Positions 29,701-38,991 of a DNA stretch of 64,000 bases are shown here, one piece after another; position 1 is the first letter of the stretch; each line of letters begins with the position of its first letter. The stretch covers positions 29,506 through 93,505 of the forward strand of contig JAPLMU010000052.1 in assembly GCA_026386795.1 (NCBI GenBank). Reading direction: 5' to 3'. The position numbers were made by a program, and so were the translations under genes. The notes under the pieces were generated by a model. It made no database searches, was not told the origin of the DNA, and saw only the letters and a list, made by a program, of their open reading frames with translations. This stretch comes from Planctomycetota bacterium (GTDB taxonomy: Bacteria > Planctomycetota > Phycisphaerae > Phycisphaerales > SM1A02).

Positions 29701-30572
29701 GTTCAGCGGTAGGCGGCGTGCTTGTGGCGCGCATGCACCGCTTTGTGTGGGGCGGCGGGGCTGCACCGATCCTCATGGCGGTGGTGAACACCACTCCTGA
29801 TAGTTTCAGTGATGGCGGCCTGCATCATTCGGCAGAAGCAGCAATTGCCCACGGAAAGCAGTGCATTCGTGACGGTGCTGGCATTCTCGATATTGGTGGC
29901 GAGTCGACACGACCAGGCGCAGTTTCAGTTGCCCCGGCTGAGCAAATCGCCCGCACGCATGCAGCGATCGCAGCGCTGGCCGCTCATACACCGGTGTCTA
30001 TCGACACAACAAATGCGGAAGTGGCACGTGCGGCGTTCGCCGCTGGCGCGTGCATCGTGAATGATGTGAGTGCCGCCACCGATGACCCCAATATCGTTGA
30101 TGCGGCCTGCGCCTGTGGCGCCGCTATCGTTCTCATGCATCGTTTGGTCAACCCAGATTCAGACCGGTGGAGTACCGAGCATGATTCGCGGCGTACCTAT
30201 GAAGATGTAGTGCGCGATGTCCGCGACTGGCTTGGCGCGCGCATCGATGCAGTCGTGCGCGCAGGTATGTCGCGCGAGTGCATTGCTATTGATCCAGGGC
30301 TTGGATTCGGTAAGGACGTGCAGCAGAATTTGGCACTGATCACGCGGCTTGATGAGTTCGCGGAGCTCGGTGTTCCGGTACTTGTGGGTGCAAGTCGCAA
30401 GAGCTTTCTTGGCGCAATCACTGCGGAGACAGATCCTGCACGTCGGGATGCAGCGTCGGTGGCGGCGGCGCTGGTGGCTGCATCGAACGGCGCGGCAATT
30501 CTGCGCGTACACGCTGTGCGTGATCACGCGCACGCACTGGCCACATGGTCCGCATTGCGCAGGAAAGACTGA
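29697..30572 (+). CDS. folP: Dihydropteroate synthase
   Basis: 'PILMAVVNTTPDSFSDGGLH', 'DIGGESTRPGA', 'PVSIDTTNAEVARAA', 'IDPGLGFGKDVQQN'. Confidence 0.95.
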   Translation: MSSAVGGVLVARMHRFVWGGGAAPILMAVVNTTPDSFSDGGLHHSAEAAIAHGKQCIRDGAGILDIGGESTRPGAVSVAPAEQIARTHAAIAALAAHTPVSIDTTNAEVARAAFAAGACIVNDVSAATDDPNIVDAACACGAAIVLMHRLVNPDSDRWSTEHDSRRTYEDVVRDVRDWLGARIDAVVRAGMSRECIAIDPGLGFGKDVQQNLALITRLDEFAELGVPVLVGASRKSFLGAITAETDPARRDAASVAAALVAASNGAAILRVHAVRDHAHALATWSALRRKD

Positions 30573-30666
30573 CTAAAAACGCTCGGGCGCCTGCCAGTGG
30601 TAAACGAAGACCGGCAAGCGCCCGACGGGATCGATCGACGCGGTGCGTCGAGACTCGGAGTTTGAT

Positions 30667-31431
30667 TTAAGTGCTGCGTCGACGGCGTCTGTGCAGGCCG
30701 GCAACTCCGAGAAGCGCTATGGCTCCAGGGGCTGGGGTAGATGTTCCATTCAGAATGAATGCCCCTGAGGTACCGTCGGAAATGGGGATCCACGAGCCCC
30801 ATTCGGTGGGGGTATCACCAACAGTGGCGTATGCCTGCGTAGCCGGAACGGATCCATCAGCCACGCCGTCAATCCATGAAAATGCATCACCGTCGGGATT
30901 GTTGAGGATTCCGCCGATCGTGATCATGTAGTTGCCAGAACTCAGCGTGAAATTGCCCGCGAGGGCTGCCGAGATTTGGAGCACGGGGCTGTAGGTGTTG
31001 GCCGTGTAGTTGCCGGTGAGGACCTGTGAAAATTGTCCGGTCTGAATTGACCAACTCTTTACGATCGGAAAGTTTGAACTTCCAGAATCTGTCCGAAGAA
31101 TGGCAATCTGCATCCCAACAATGTTGCTACTGAGCGATGTTTGGTTCCACGGCGCATTGGAGTTGATGTACTCCGACGACCCCCAGAATGTGACAGCGCT
31201 GATAGCTGATGACTGTCCGCTTCCAATACTGAAACTCTGACCGATCGCCTGCGAGTAGTAGTAACTACCTCCGCTCTGCAGCGCGTCAGAGAATGTTCCA
31301 TCTTGGGTGTAGCGACCGGTTGTCGGGTCAGGCACCGCTGGATTTGGCAGGTTCTGTGCGATCACGTCCGCGTGAACAAGGGCCGGACTTGATGCAACAA
31401 TGATGAATACTGACGCTGCGAATGAACGCAT
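30667..31431 (-). CDS. Secreted protein with PEP-CTERM-like C-terminal sorting tail
   Basis: Signal peptide 'MRSFAASVFIIVASSPALVHA'; C-term 'TPAPGAIALLGVAGLHRRRRRST' (P-A-P-G, short hydrophobic helix, Arg cluster). Confidence 0.8.
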   Translation of the reverse strand: MRSFAASVFIIVASSPALVHADVIAQNLPNPAVPDPTTGRYTQDGTFSDALQSGGSYYYSQAIGQSFSIGSGQSSAISAVTFWGSSEYINSNAPWNQTSLSSNIVGMQIAILRTDSGSSNFPIVKSWSIQTGQFSQVLTGNYTANTYSPVLQISAALAGNFTLSSGNYMITIGGILNNPDGDAFSWIDGVADGSVPATQAYATVGDTPTEWGSWIPISDGTSGAFILNGTSTPAPGAIALLGVAGLHRRRRRST

Positions 31432-31474
31432 AGCGAGGCCTTTCCTTCCATAATGACCGCTTCTAGAAAAGAAA

Positions 31475-31527
31475 CGAGCCCAAGCCGTTAGGCTAGGCAG
31501 GGAGAAGGTATCTCCAGAATGGGCTCG
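31475..31527 (-). promoter_or_regulatory. Structured leader or terminator with three-way-junction-like inverted repeats
   Basis: Outer arms CGAGCCCA (31475-31482)/TGGGCTCG (31520-31527); inner hairpins AGCC-GTTA-GGCT (31483/31491-31494) and GGAGA-AGGTA-TCTCC (31501-31515); the minus-strand 3' side is followed by TTTCTTTTCT. Confidence 0.6.
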
Positions 31528-31631
31528 GGCAACTCAAAGCAGCCCGATATTGGCGGAATCGACCATATCTCGAGAGAAGTCGTCCGATAGTGGCGGTCGC
31601 GAGGCGATTTGAGGGGGGTAGTTAGCGGTTC

Positions 31632-33188
31632 TTAACCGCCGCCTGGCCCCTTGCCGCCCGGCTTCGTCATAGACGTGGGGTTCAGCAGCCGGTCGAGCAG
31701 TTTCGGCTCCACCATCTTGTTTCGGAGCACATAGGCGCGGATTGTCTCGCCGCTCTTGTAGGCCTCCTTCGCGGCCTTGGCAGCATTGTCATAGCCAATC
31801 ACGGGCGCCAGGCTGGTGACCATCATCAGGCTGCGCTCCACCGTCTTTGATGCGTCCGGGTGCAGCTCCAAGCCTTCGATGCACTTGTCGCGGAACATGT
31901 CGCAGGCGTTCGCCAAGAGATCGATGGATTCGCACAGGCTGTCAGCGATCATCGGCATGGCAACGTTCAGTTCGAGCAGACTTCCGATGCCGCCGAATCC
32001 ACCCAGAGTGATGCATGCATCGTTTCCAACGACGCGACATGCAACCATCATGACGCTTTCGCAGATCACCGGGTTGATCTTTCCTGGCATGATGCTGCTA
32101 CCAGGTTGCGTTGCCGGAAGCATGAGTTCGCCAAGACCGCAGCGTGGACCGCTACCGAGCCAGCGAATGTCGTTCGCAATCTTGCTCATACTCACGGCGA
32201 TGGTCTTGAGCATGCCGCTTGCTTCGACGACACAGTCGCGCGTTGCCTGTGCTTCAAAGTGGTTGTCAGCCTCAGTAAATGTGATTCCGAGATCTTTACT
32301 GAGAATCGCGCTTACCGTGCGGCCAAATTTTGGATTGGCGTTGATGCCTGTACCAACAGCAGTACCGCCGATTGGCAGGTTGCGCGCGAGCACATCGCGC
32401 GCGAGTTCTGCGCGCGCAACGGCATAGGCAATCGCCGCCGCATAGCCGCCAAACTCCTGGCCAACACGGATGGGAGTTGCGTCCATCAAGTGCGTACGAC
32501 CGATCTTTACATGCTTGTCCCACGCCTTGGCCTTGGCATCGAGCGCTTGATGCAGCCGCTTGAGCGCAGGAACCAATTGTTCGTGGATCGCAACGGCACC
32601 AGCCACCTGCATGGCAGTCGGGAACGTGTCGTTTGAACTCTGTCCGTAGTTGACGTCGTCGTTCGGATGCAGCGGATCCTTGGAGCCGATCTTCTTGCCG
32701 CGCATGACACTTGCGATGTTGGCAATCACCTCATTGACGTTCATGTTGGTGCTGGTTCCGGACCCAGTCTGGAACACATCAATCGGAAAGTGGCGCATCA
32801 CTTGTGCGCGGCGGTCGGCGAAGTCTTCAAGCAGACGTTCGCATGACTCGACGATGTCGGTCGCCTTGGCGCGCTTTATCTCACCAAGCTTGAGGTTGGC
32901 TTGCGCGCAGGCACGCTTCAATTCCAAATAGGCAGCGATGACTTGCGGCGGAAGTGGTCGCCCGCTCACTGGAAAGTTCAGCACCGCTCGTTGCGTGGTG
33001 GCGCCGTGTAGCAGGTCGTGATGGACGTGCATTTCGCCCATGCTGTCGGATTCGACGCGGGTGTTTGAACGGACGGCAGTAGTGGACACAGATTTCTTGG
33101 AGCGCTTGGACATGGTTGTTGGCTTGGTCTTTGGCATGGTCGGGGGTACCGCTTTGGCATTCATCGTAGCGATGGCATGTGAGTACAT
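31632..33188 (-). CDS. fumC: Fumarate hydratase class II
   Basis: 'GSGTSTNMNVNEVIAN', 'NYGQSSNDTFPTAMQVA', 'GSSIMPGKINPVICESVMMV'. The catalytic core begins near 'MGEMHVHHDLLHGATTQRA'; the true start is uncertain. Confidence 0.95.
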   Translation of the reverse strand: MYSHAIATMNAKAVPPTMPKTKPTTMSKRSKKSVSTTAVRSNTRVESDSMGEMHVHHDLLHGATTQRAVLNFPVSGRPLPPQVIAAYLELKRACAQANLKLGEIKRAKATDIVESCERLLEDFADRRAQVMRHFPIDVFQTGSGTSTNMNVNEVIANIASVMRGKKIGSKDPLHPNDDVNYGQSSNDTFPTAMQVAGAVAIHEQLVPALKRLHQALDAKAKAWDKHVKIGRTHLMDATPIRVGQEFGGYAAAIAYAVARAELARDVLARNLPIGGTAVGTGINANPKFGRTVSAILSKDLGITFTEADNHFEAQATRDCVVEASGMLKTIAVSMSKIANDIRWLGSGPRCGLGELMLPATQPGSSIMPGKINPVICESVMMVACRVVGNDACITLGGFGGIGSLLELNVAMPMIADSLCESIDLLANACDMFRDKCIEGLELHPDASKTVERSLMMVTSLAPVIGYDNAAKAAKEAYKSGETIRAYVLRNKMVEPKLLDRLLNPTSMTKPGGKGPGGG

Positions 33189-33218
33189 GGGGGCTGCCGG
33201 GCGGTTTACACTTTCGCC

Positions 33219-35822
33219 GTGAGTCTTTCAAATAATTCAATGATTACTGGGAATGCAGCGCCTCGCACCATGATCGTCGAGGACCTGTTTCTTGCCGCGC
33301 TTGATGTTCCGTCTGTGGAGCGTCCTGCTTGGCTCGCCGCGCATGCGGATGTCACCACTGCGGAGCGCGCAGCCGCATTGGCGATGGTTGTGGCCTTCGA
33401 GTCGGGCGCCGGCCGTGTGAACGCGGCGATGGGCGCCATGCGCATCGAGTTGAGCGACGCAATGGCGCATGGCGACGGTAGTGCTGGCCGGTACGTGCTG
33501 TTGCATCGACTTGGCGCAGGAGGATTCGGTGAAGTGTTCCTTGGTCGCCAAGAGCATCCAGTTCGGCGCCTCGTAGCAGTGAAGGTCTTGCGAGATGTGC
33601 TCTCGTCACCCGTTGCGCATGCGCGCTTCCGTGCGGAGCAACAGGCCGTTGCTTCGCTTGATCACCCTGGTATTGCTGCCATGTTGGAGACGGGTGAAAT
33701 GCCCGACGGACGACCGTGGTTTGCAATGCCATTCGTCCCCGGTCTGCCTATTACCGACTTTGCGCGAGAGCATTCACTGGACGTTCATAGCCGCGTGCGC
33801 ATGGTGACCGCTACATGTGATGCCGTTGAACATGCACACCGCCGCGGTGTGATTCACCGCGATTTAAAGCCTGCGAATCTGCTAGTAACTGACGATGCTG
33901 GAGTGGCTCGACCGCGCGTCATTGACTTTGGTGTAGCCAAATTAGCGGATGCGGCGTTCTTGGGTGCAGGCACCAATACGGTGGAAGGCGCATTAGTTGG
34001 AACACCGGAATACATGTCGCCCGAGCAGGCGGATGCAAATCCACCCGACACGCGCAGCGATGTGTTCTCACTCGGAACCATCCTCTATGAATTGCTCGCC
34101 GATCGTCTGCCACGCAGCTCTGATGCATTGCGCGCCGGCGGGCGCGCGGGACTTGCAGTTGCCATTCGCGCCAACGCGCCAGTTCCACCTTCTGAATTAG
34201 CACCAGCGGCGCGAGCGTTCGATCGTGATCTTGATGCAGTTTGCTTGAAGGCAATTTCTGCCGACGCGGGTGCGCGCTACCAATCCGTGGCTGAGCTGCG
34301 AGCCGATCTCCAACTCTGGAGCGATGGCGAGACGCCATCGGCAGTGCATCCCTCACGTGTTGATCGTGCCATGAGATTTGCGCGTCACCATTGGCGTGGC
34401 GTGGCCATCGCGTCCTTAGTGACGATCGCGCTGCTTTCATCCACCGCGTTCTCAGTGCATCAGGCCTCCGCCGCCGAGGGCGCGCGTGCGCAAGCGCAGC
34501 GTCGTGCTGACCAGAACGCGCGCGTACTTGAGTACATGACGAGCGTGTTTGCCGGTGCCGACCCAACAGCGCAGGGTGGGCGCGAGGATGTCACCGTGCG
34601 CGAGCAGTTGGCCTTGGCAGTTGCGGACCTTGATAGGGGCGCATTGCGCGAAGCTCCAGTAGAAGCAGCGGAAATTCGCTACGCAATCGGTGGGGCATTC
34701 ACGGGGATTGGGCGAAATGATGACGCGTTACTTCAATACCGCGCTGGGTTGGACGCGCTAGAAGCAAGCCACACGGACATGGCTGCACTTGAATGCAAAC
34801 TAGCGATCCAGTGTTCCGCTGGTATTTCCATGGCTAATCGTGGAACCGAAGCGGTCGTTATGGCTCGTCGGGCGCTCGCAGCCGCGGATCGCGCGCAGGA
34901 TGGATTGCTGCGCGGAAGATCGCTTTCGACACTTGCTGATGCGCAACGTGTCGAAGCAATCGACATGCAAGACGCAAAGCGAAACGCTGAAGAGGCGGTA
35001 CGCCTGCTTCGCTCGATTCCCGACGCACCGCGCGATGAATTGTCATCAGCACTCAACAACCTCGGGATCGTGTATTTCATACTCGGGGAAATGGACTTGG
35101 GAATCACTGTTACCGAGGAGGCCATAGAAATAAATCGTGCGCTCGGCAAGGCAAATAGTTACACCGCGATGTTCGATCTCCACAACCTCTCACTGATTGA
35201 ACGAGGCGTTGGTCGGCTCGACGATGCGGAGAAGCACGCGCGCGAGGCGCTCGCAATCATTGAAAAATTGGCTGGAATGAAGCACCCAAACCGAGCCACC
35301 GTGCTTGGCGGTCTGGCTCTCATCAAACGTGCAAAAAAGGAGTTTGCAGAAGGCGAACGGTACACACGCGAAGGCCTTGAGATCTTGAATGAAACAGGTC
35401 AAGGGTCATCGCCCGATGCGGCTATTGCCTATATGAATCTAGCCAGCCTGCTTCGCGATCAAGACAACTATGCAGATGCGGTAGTCACTGGGCGTGAGGC
35501 AGTGCGAATCTTGGATAGCGTCGCCGGTGCCGACCCATGGCTATGCGCTGCGGCGCGGATGGCGCTCGGGCGTGCGCTGACTGCAACGAAGCAATATCCG
35601 GAAGCAGAGAGGCCCTTGCAAGAGGCATGGGCGTTGCTTGAGCCCTTGGGCATTGACCCCAAGCGGCGTTCGTCTGGCTTGCTCGCGTTGTGTCAACTCT
35701 ATAAAGCATGGAATGCCGCCGATCCAGTTGCGTTACCCGCAGAAAAACTAGAGGCGTGCCGGGAGCGCGTGCGTGCCTTTGAGGCAAAGCATCCGGGTTC
35801 AATTCCGGTGAATTCTTATTGA
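33219..35822 (+). CDS. Ser/Thr protein kinase with C-terminal TPR repeats
   Basis: 'GAGGFGEVFLGRQ', 'VAVKVLRD', 'VIHRDLKPANLLV', 'VIDFGVAKL', 'GTPEYMSPEQ'; TM segment then TPRs. Confidence 0.93.
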   Translation: MSLSNNSMITGNAAPRTMIVEDLFLAALDVPSVERPAWLAAHADVTTAERAAALAMVVAFESGAGRVNAAMGAMRIELSDAMAHGDGSAGRYVLLHRLGAGGFGEVFLGRQEHPVRRLVAVKVLRDVLSSPVAHARFRAEQQAVASLDHPGIAAMLETGEMPDGRPWFAMPFVPGLPITDFAREHSLDVHSRVRMVTATCDAVEHAHRRGVIHRDLKPANLLVTDDAGVARPRVIDFGVAKLADAAFLGAGTNTVEGALVGTPEYMSPEQADANPPDTRSDVFSLGTILYELLADRLPRSSDALRAGGRAGLAVAIRANAPVPPSELAPAARAFDRDLDAVCLKAISADAGARYQSVAELRADLQLWSDGETPSAVHPSRVDRAMRFARHHWRGVAIASLVTIALLSSTAFSVHQASAAEGARAQAQRRADQNARVLEYMTSVFAGADPTAQGGREDVTVREQLALAVADLDRGALREAPVEAAEIRYAIGGAFTGIGRNDDALLQYRAGLDALEASHTDMAALECKLAIQCSAGISMANRGTEAVVMARRALAAADRAQDGLLRGRSLSTLADAQRVEAIDMQDAKRNAEEAVRLLRSIPDAPRDELSSALNNLGIVYFILGEMDLGITVTEEAIEINRALGKANSYTAMFDLHNLSLIERGVGRLDDAEKHAREALAIIEKLAGMKHPNRATVLGGLALIKRAKKEFAEGERYTREGLEILNETGQGSSPDAAIAYMNLASLLRDQDNYADAVVTGREAVRILDSVAGADPWLCAAARMALGRALTATKQYPEAERPLQEAWALLEPLGIDPKRRSSGLLALCQLYKAWNAADPVALPAEKLEACRERVRAFEAKHPGSIPVNSY

Positions 35823-35898
35823 TAAGGGCGTCGCCCTAAGAGGGTGTCCGCGCGCTATTCTTCGCTCGTTCCATTTCGCAACACTCAGGAATCAACCA

Positions 35899-36333
35899 AT
35901 GGGCTTCATCAAAGAATTCACGGATTTCGCTGTCAAAGGAAACGCACTCGACCTGGCTGTTGGTGTGATCCTTGGTGCGGCGTTCGGCAAGGTTGTTAAC
36001 TCGATTGTCACTGATATTTTCATGCCACCACTTGGTTGGGCCATCGGCGGTGTGAATTTCACTGACCTGAAGTGGGTCATCAAGCCAGCAGTGGCGGCGG
36101 CGGATGGCGTTGCGGCACAGGCAGCAGTGGCAATCACCTACGGCGCGTTCATCGATACAGTGGTTCAGTTTGGCATTGTGGCATTCAGTGTCTTTGTCGC
36201 TATTCGGTTCTTGAATAAGCTTGCCAATCTCCGCAGCATGGCTGAGATCGCCAAGATTTCCGAGTTAGCAAATCGAGCTACTGATCGCGTAGCCGGCGCT
36301 GTTCGCCCTGGAGACAAGAAGCCCGGCGCCTGA
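35899..36333 (+). CDS. mscL: Large-conductance mechanosensitive channel
   Basis: 'MGFIKEFTDFAVKGNALDLAVGVILGAAFGKVVNSIVTDIFMPPLG'. Confidence 0.95.
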   Translation: MGFIKEFTDFAVKGNALDLAVGVILGAAFGKVVNSIVTDIFMPPLGWAIGGVNFTDLKWVIKPAVAAADGVAAQAAVAITYGAFIDTVVQFGIVAFSVFVAIRFLNKLANLRSMAEIAKISELANRATDRVAGAVRPGDKKPGA

Positions 36334-36338
36334 GCTGC

Positions 36339-37778
36339 TCAGCTGATTCGCCAACTCACGTACTTGAGATCGAGATACTCCTCGATCCCTTGGTGGCCGC
36401 CCTCGCGCCCAAGTCCGCTGTGCTTCACTCCGCCGAAGGGTGCTTGCGCTGTTGCCGGTAGCGCGTCGTTGACGCCGACGATCCCGTATTGGAGCGCCTC
36501 AATCATGCGCATAATGCGGGCACCGTCCGCCGTGAAGAGGTAAGCGGCGAGACCGTACGGCGTGCCGTTAGCGATCTCGAGCGCCTCGGTTTCTGTGTCA
36601 AACGCGCACACCGGCGCAATCGGACCGAAAGTTTCTTCGCGGAAACAGAGCATGGCTGGGGTAACGCCGGTGAGCACCGTGGGAGCCATGAAGCGATCAG
36701 TGCAGCCAGCCACAGTGGCACGCGCTCCGCCCGTTGTCGCGCGTGCGCCGTGCGCTACTGCATCCGCCACATGTGCTTCGGCTTTGCGTAAACCAGCATC
36801 GTCAACGAGCGGTCCAACTTGCGTCCCGGGTGTTCGACCGTCGCCAACTTTGAGGGCGGCGACGGCAGTTGTCAGGCGTTTGACAAACTCATCGTGCACT
36901 CCTCGCTGCACCAGGAATCGGTTGGTACAGACGCATGTTTGCCCTGCATTGCGGAATTTGCTGGCCATGGCGCCCACAACAGCCTTATCGAGGTCCGCGT
37001 CATTGAACACAATGAACGGTGCGTGTCCGCCGAGTTCCAGCGAAACGCGCACGACATTGGCAGCGCTCTTTGCCAAGAGGATGCGACCAACTTCGGTACT
37101 TCCTGTGAAGCTCACATGGCGAACCGTGAGTCCATCAAAGAACGTATCAGCGATCGCGGGAGCATCAAGTCCAGTGACCACGTTGAATACGCCAGCGGGG
37201 AAGCCAGCTTCGATCGAGAGTTCAGCGATCGCGAGCGCACTCAGCGGCGTTTGTTCAGCGGGCTTCACAACTTGCGTGCAACCTGCAGCAAGAGCAGGCC
37301 CCATCTTTCTGGTCACCATGGCGATCGGAAAGTTCCATGGTGTGATCGCCGCTGCCACGCCCGATGGTTGACGCAGAACGAACAAGCGCTTTCCTGGGTC
37401 ACTTGCAGGAATCGTTTCGCCGTAGACACGCTTGCCTTCCTCGGCGTACCACTCGAGAAAGCTTGCCGCGTAGGCAACTTCAACGCGCGCCTCAGCCAGC
37501 GGCTTGCCGCACTCTTGGCTGCAGAGATCGGCTAGTCGCTCCGCGTCGCGCAGCATGAGTTCAGAAAGCTTGCGCAGCGGCTTGGCTCGCTCGATGGCGG
37601 CCAAGTTCTTCCATGCAGAAAAGGCGCGTGCCGCGGCTTCGATTGCTGCACGCGCATCGGCGCCATTGCCATCTGCAACCTGCGCGATCGTTGCGTCCGT
37701 GGCTGGATTGCGGACCGCAAAGGTGTTCCCTGAGCGAGCGGGTACGAATTTCCCATCAATGAAGCACGAGGTCTGCAT
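36339..37778 (-). CDS. gabD: NAD(P)-dependent succinate-semialdehyde dehydrogenase-like aldehyde dehydrogenase
   Basis: 'ITPWNFPIAMVTRKMGPALAAGCTQVVKPAEQTPLSALA', 'VSLELGGHAPFIVF', 'NAGQTCVCTNRF', 'FGGVKHSGLGREGGHQGIEEYLDLKYV'. Confidence 0.88.
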   Translation of the reverse strand: MQTSCFIDGKFVPARSGNTFAVRNPATDATIAQVADGNGADARAAIEAAARAFSAWKNLAAIERAKPLRKLSELMLRDAERLADLCSQECGKPLAEARVEVAYAASFLEWYAEEGKRVYGETIPASDPGKRLFVLRQPSGVAAAITPWNFPIAMVTRKMGPALAAGCTQVVKPAEQTPLSALAIAELSIEAGFPAGVFNVVTGLDAPAIADTFFDGLTVRHVSFTGSTEVGRILLAKSAANVVRVSLELGGHAPFIVFNDADLDKAVVGAMASKFRNAGQTCVCTNRFLVQRGVHDEFVKRLTTAVAALKVGDGRTPGTQVGPLVDDAGLRKAEAHVADAVAHGARATTGGARATVAGCTDRFMAPTVLTGVTPAMLCFREETFGPIAPVCAFDTETEALEIANGTPYGLAAYLFTADGARIMRMIEALQYGIVGVNDALPATAQAPFGGVKHSGLGREGGHQGIEEYLDLKYVSWRIS

Positions 37779-37824
37779 TCGCAGATGGTAAAGCCGGGAA
37801 GATCAAGCCGTCGTGCGGTGGCGG

Positions 37825-38172
37825 TTACGCCCGCAACAGCCCGTGCGCTGCTTCGAGGCTCTCTGCCATGGGCATGATGGTGTCAAGCCGCGAGGTCTTG
37901 ATGGCGCTCGCCACGGTCGCGTTCGGTGCCAGAAGAATGAGGCGTTGCTCGCGCGCGGTCAGTGCTCGAGCGATCTGCACTAGGAGTCCCATGCCTAGCG
38001 ATGCCATGAACGGCACCTCGGTGAGGTCAATGATCGTGTGCTTACGGCGCGTGGCGGTCGCAGCGGTGAGCTTCAGATCGATCGAGCCAACGCCGGCCAT
38101 ATCGAGCGGTCCGATGATCTGCACATGCGTGAACGTATCCGCGGATTCGATGACGGTGATGGTGGTCGGCAC
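37825..38172 (-). CDS. STAS-domain anti-sigma factor antagonist-like protein
   Basis: 'IIDLTEVPFMASLGMGLLVQIARAL' STAS phospho-site region. Confidence 0.85.
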   Translation of the reverse strand: MPTTITVIESADTFTHVQIIGPLDMAGVGSIDLKLTAATATRRKHTIIDLTEVPFMASLGMGLLVQIARALTAREQRLILLAPNATVASAIKTSRLDTIMPMAESLEAAHGLLRA

Positions 38173-38245
38173 GCAGAGAGCCTAGCGTGGCAGGGACTGC
38201 TTCGGCGGCTGCGCCGGGTAGGAGATACTGGCCTCAATGGCACCT

Positions 38246-38282
38246 AAAAAGGCAAGAGGCCAGCATCGTCTGCTGGCCTCTT
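38246..38282 (-). terminator. Rho-independent terminator downstream of tRNA-Ala
   Basis: 12-bp perfect stem AAGAGGCCAGCA-TCGTC-TGCTGGCCTCTT followed on the minus strand by GCCTTTTT. Confidence 0.85.
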
Positions 38283-38292
38283 GTGCTGAGAG

Positions 38293-38365
38293 TGGACCTG
38301 ATCGGGCTCGAACCGACGACCTCTTCCATGCCATGGAAGCGCTCTTCCAATTGAGCTACAGGCCC
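38293..38365 (-). tRNA. tRNA-Ala (anticodon GGC)
   Basis: Minus strand GGGCCTGTAGCTCAATTGGAAGAGCGCTTCCATGGCATGGAAGAGGTCGTCGGTTCGAGCCCGATCAGGTCCA; full cloverleaf; loop ATGGCAT gives GGC; hallmark G3-U70 acceptor pair; discriminator A; CCA not encoded. Confidence 0.95.
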
Positions 38366-38517
38366 AGCGATTGGCACACCAGTAGGTGAGCCGAAGTGAA
38401 CGGAGGATCATACCCGCGCATCCGTCACGCACAAGCGCCGCAGGCGTGAAACACGCGCGCGGCGCTTGGATCAATAACACATGGACAGACAGCGTGTGAA
38501 TTGCGATTCGCGGGCCG

Positions 38518-38847
38518 TCACTGCGCTGCAGTGATCGCGTTCACATAGTCAGCCTTCGGACGAATGCCGATCCACTTGCCAGCGGGCAGGCCATTCTTGA
38601 AGAGGATGACCGTTGGGATCGATTGAATGCCAAGGCTCACAGCCAACTCCTGCGCACTGTCGATATCTAACTTTCCAACTTTGGCTTTGCCCTTTACTTC
38701 GGTGGCAACGAGGTCGATCGTTGGGGCAAGCATGCGGCACGGCCCGCACCACTCGGCCCAGAAGTCCACGAGCACCGGAACGGTCGACTCGAGAACCTCA
38801 GACTTAAAGTTTGCGGCGGTAACAGTGATGGTGTCGGGTCCGGCCAT
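38518..38847 (-). CDS. trxA: Thioredoxin
   Basis: 'VLVDFWAEWCGPCRMLAPTID', 'IQSIPTVILFKNG'. ATG at 38847 preferred. Confidence 0.95.
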   Translation of the reverse strand: MAGPDTITVTAANFKSEVLESTVPVLVDFWAEWCGPCRMLAPTIDLVATEVKGKAKVGKLDIDSAQELAVSLGIQSIPTVILFKNGLPAGKWIGIRPKADYVNAITAAQ

Positions 38848-38991
38848 GGTGGTCGCTCCTGCGGGGTAATGCGCGCGCTTGGTTCCCGTAACGAACGGTT
38901 TACAAGCACGCCCGGGAGGGAAATGGTAGCCCGAGCGAGGAATTAGGGAATTGCACAAAAGTCGGGCATTCCGGATGCCGATGCCCAATCA

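Noticed and set aside
31624-31639. Hairpin GCGGTT-CTT-AACCGC at the fumC stop codon
   Set aside because: Short 6-bp palindrome with no following U-tract; too weak to call a terminator.
31860-32636. 258-aa plus-strand ORF
   Set aside because: Antisense shadow of fumC.
33219-35822. Ser/Thr kinase-TPR protein as part of a novel system
   Set aside because: This architecture is common in planctomycetes and the neighbours (fumC, mscL) give no system context.
36562-37371. 269-aa plus-strand ORF
   Set aside because: Antisense shadow of the aldehyde dehydrogenase; no recognisable motifs.
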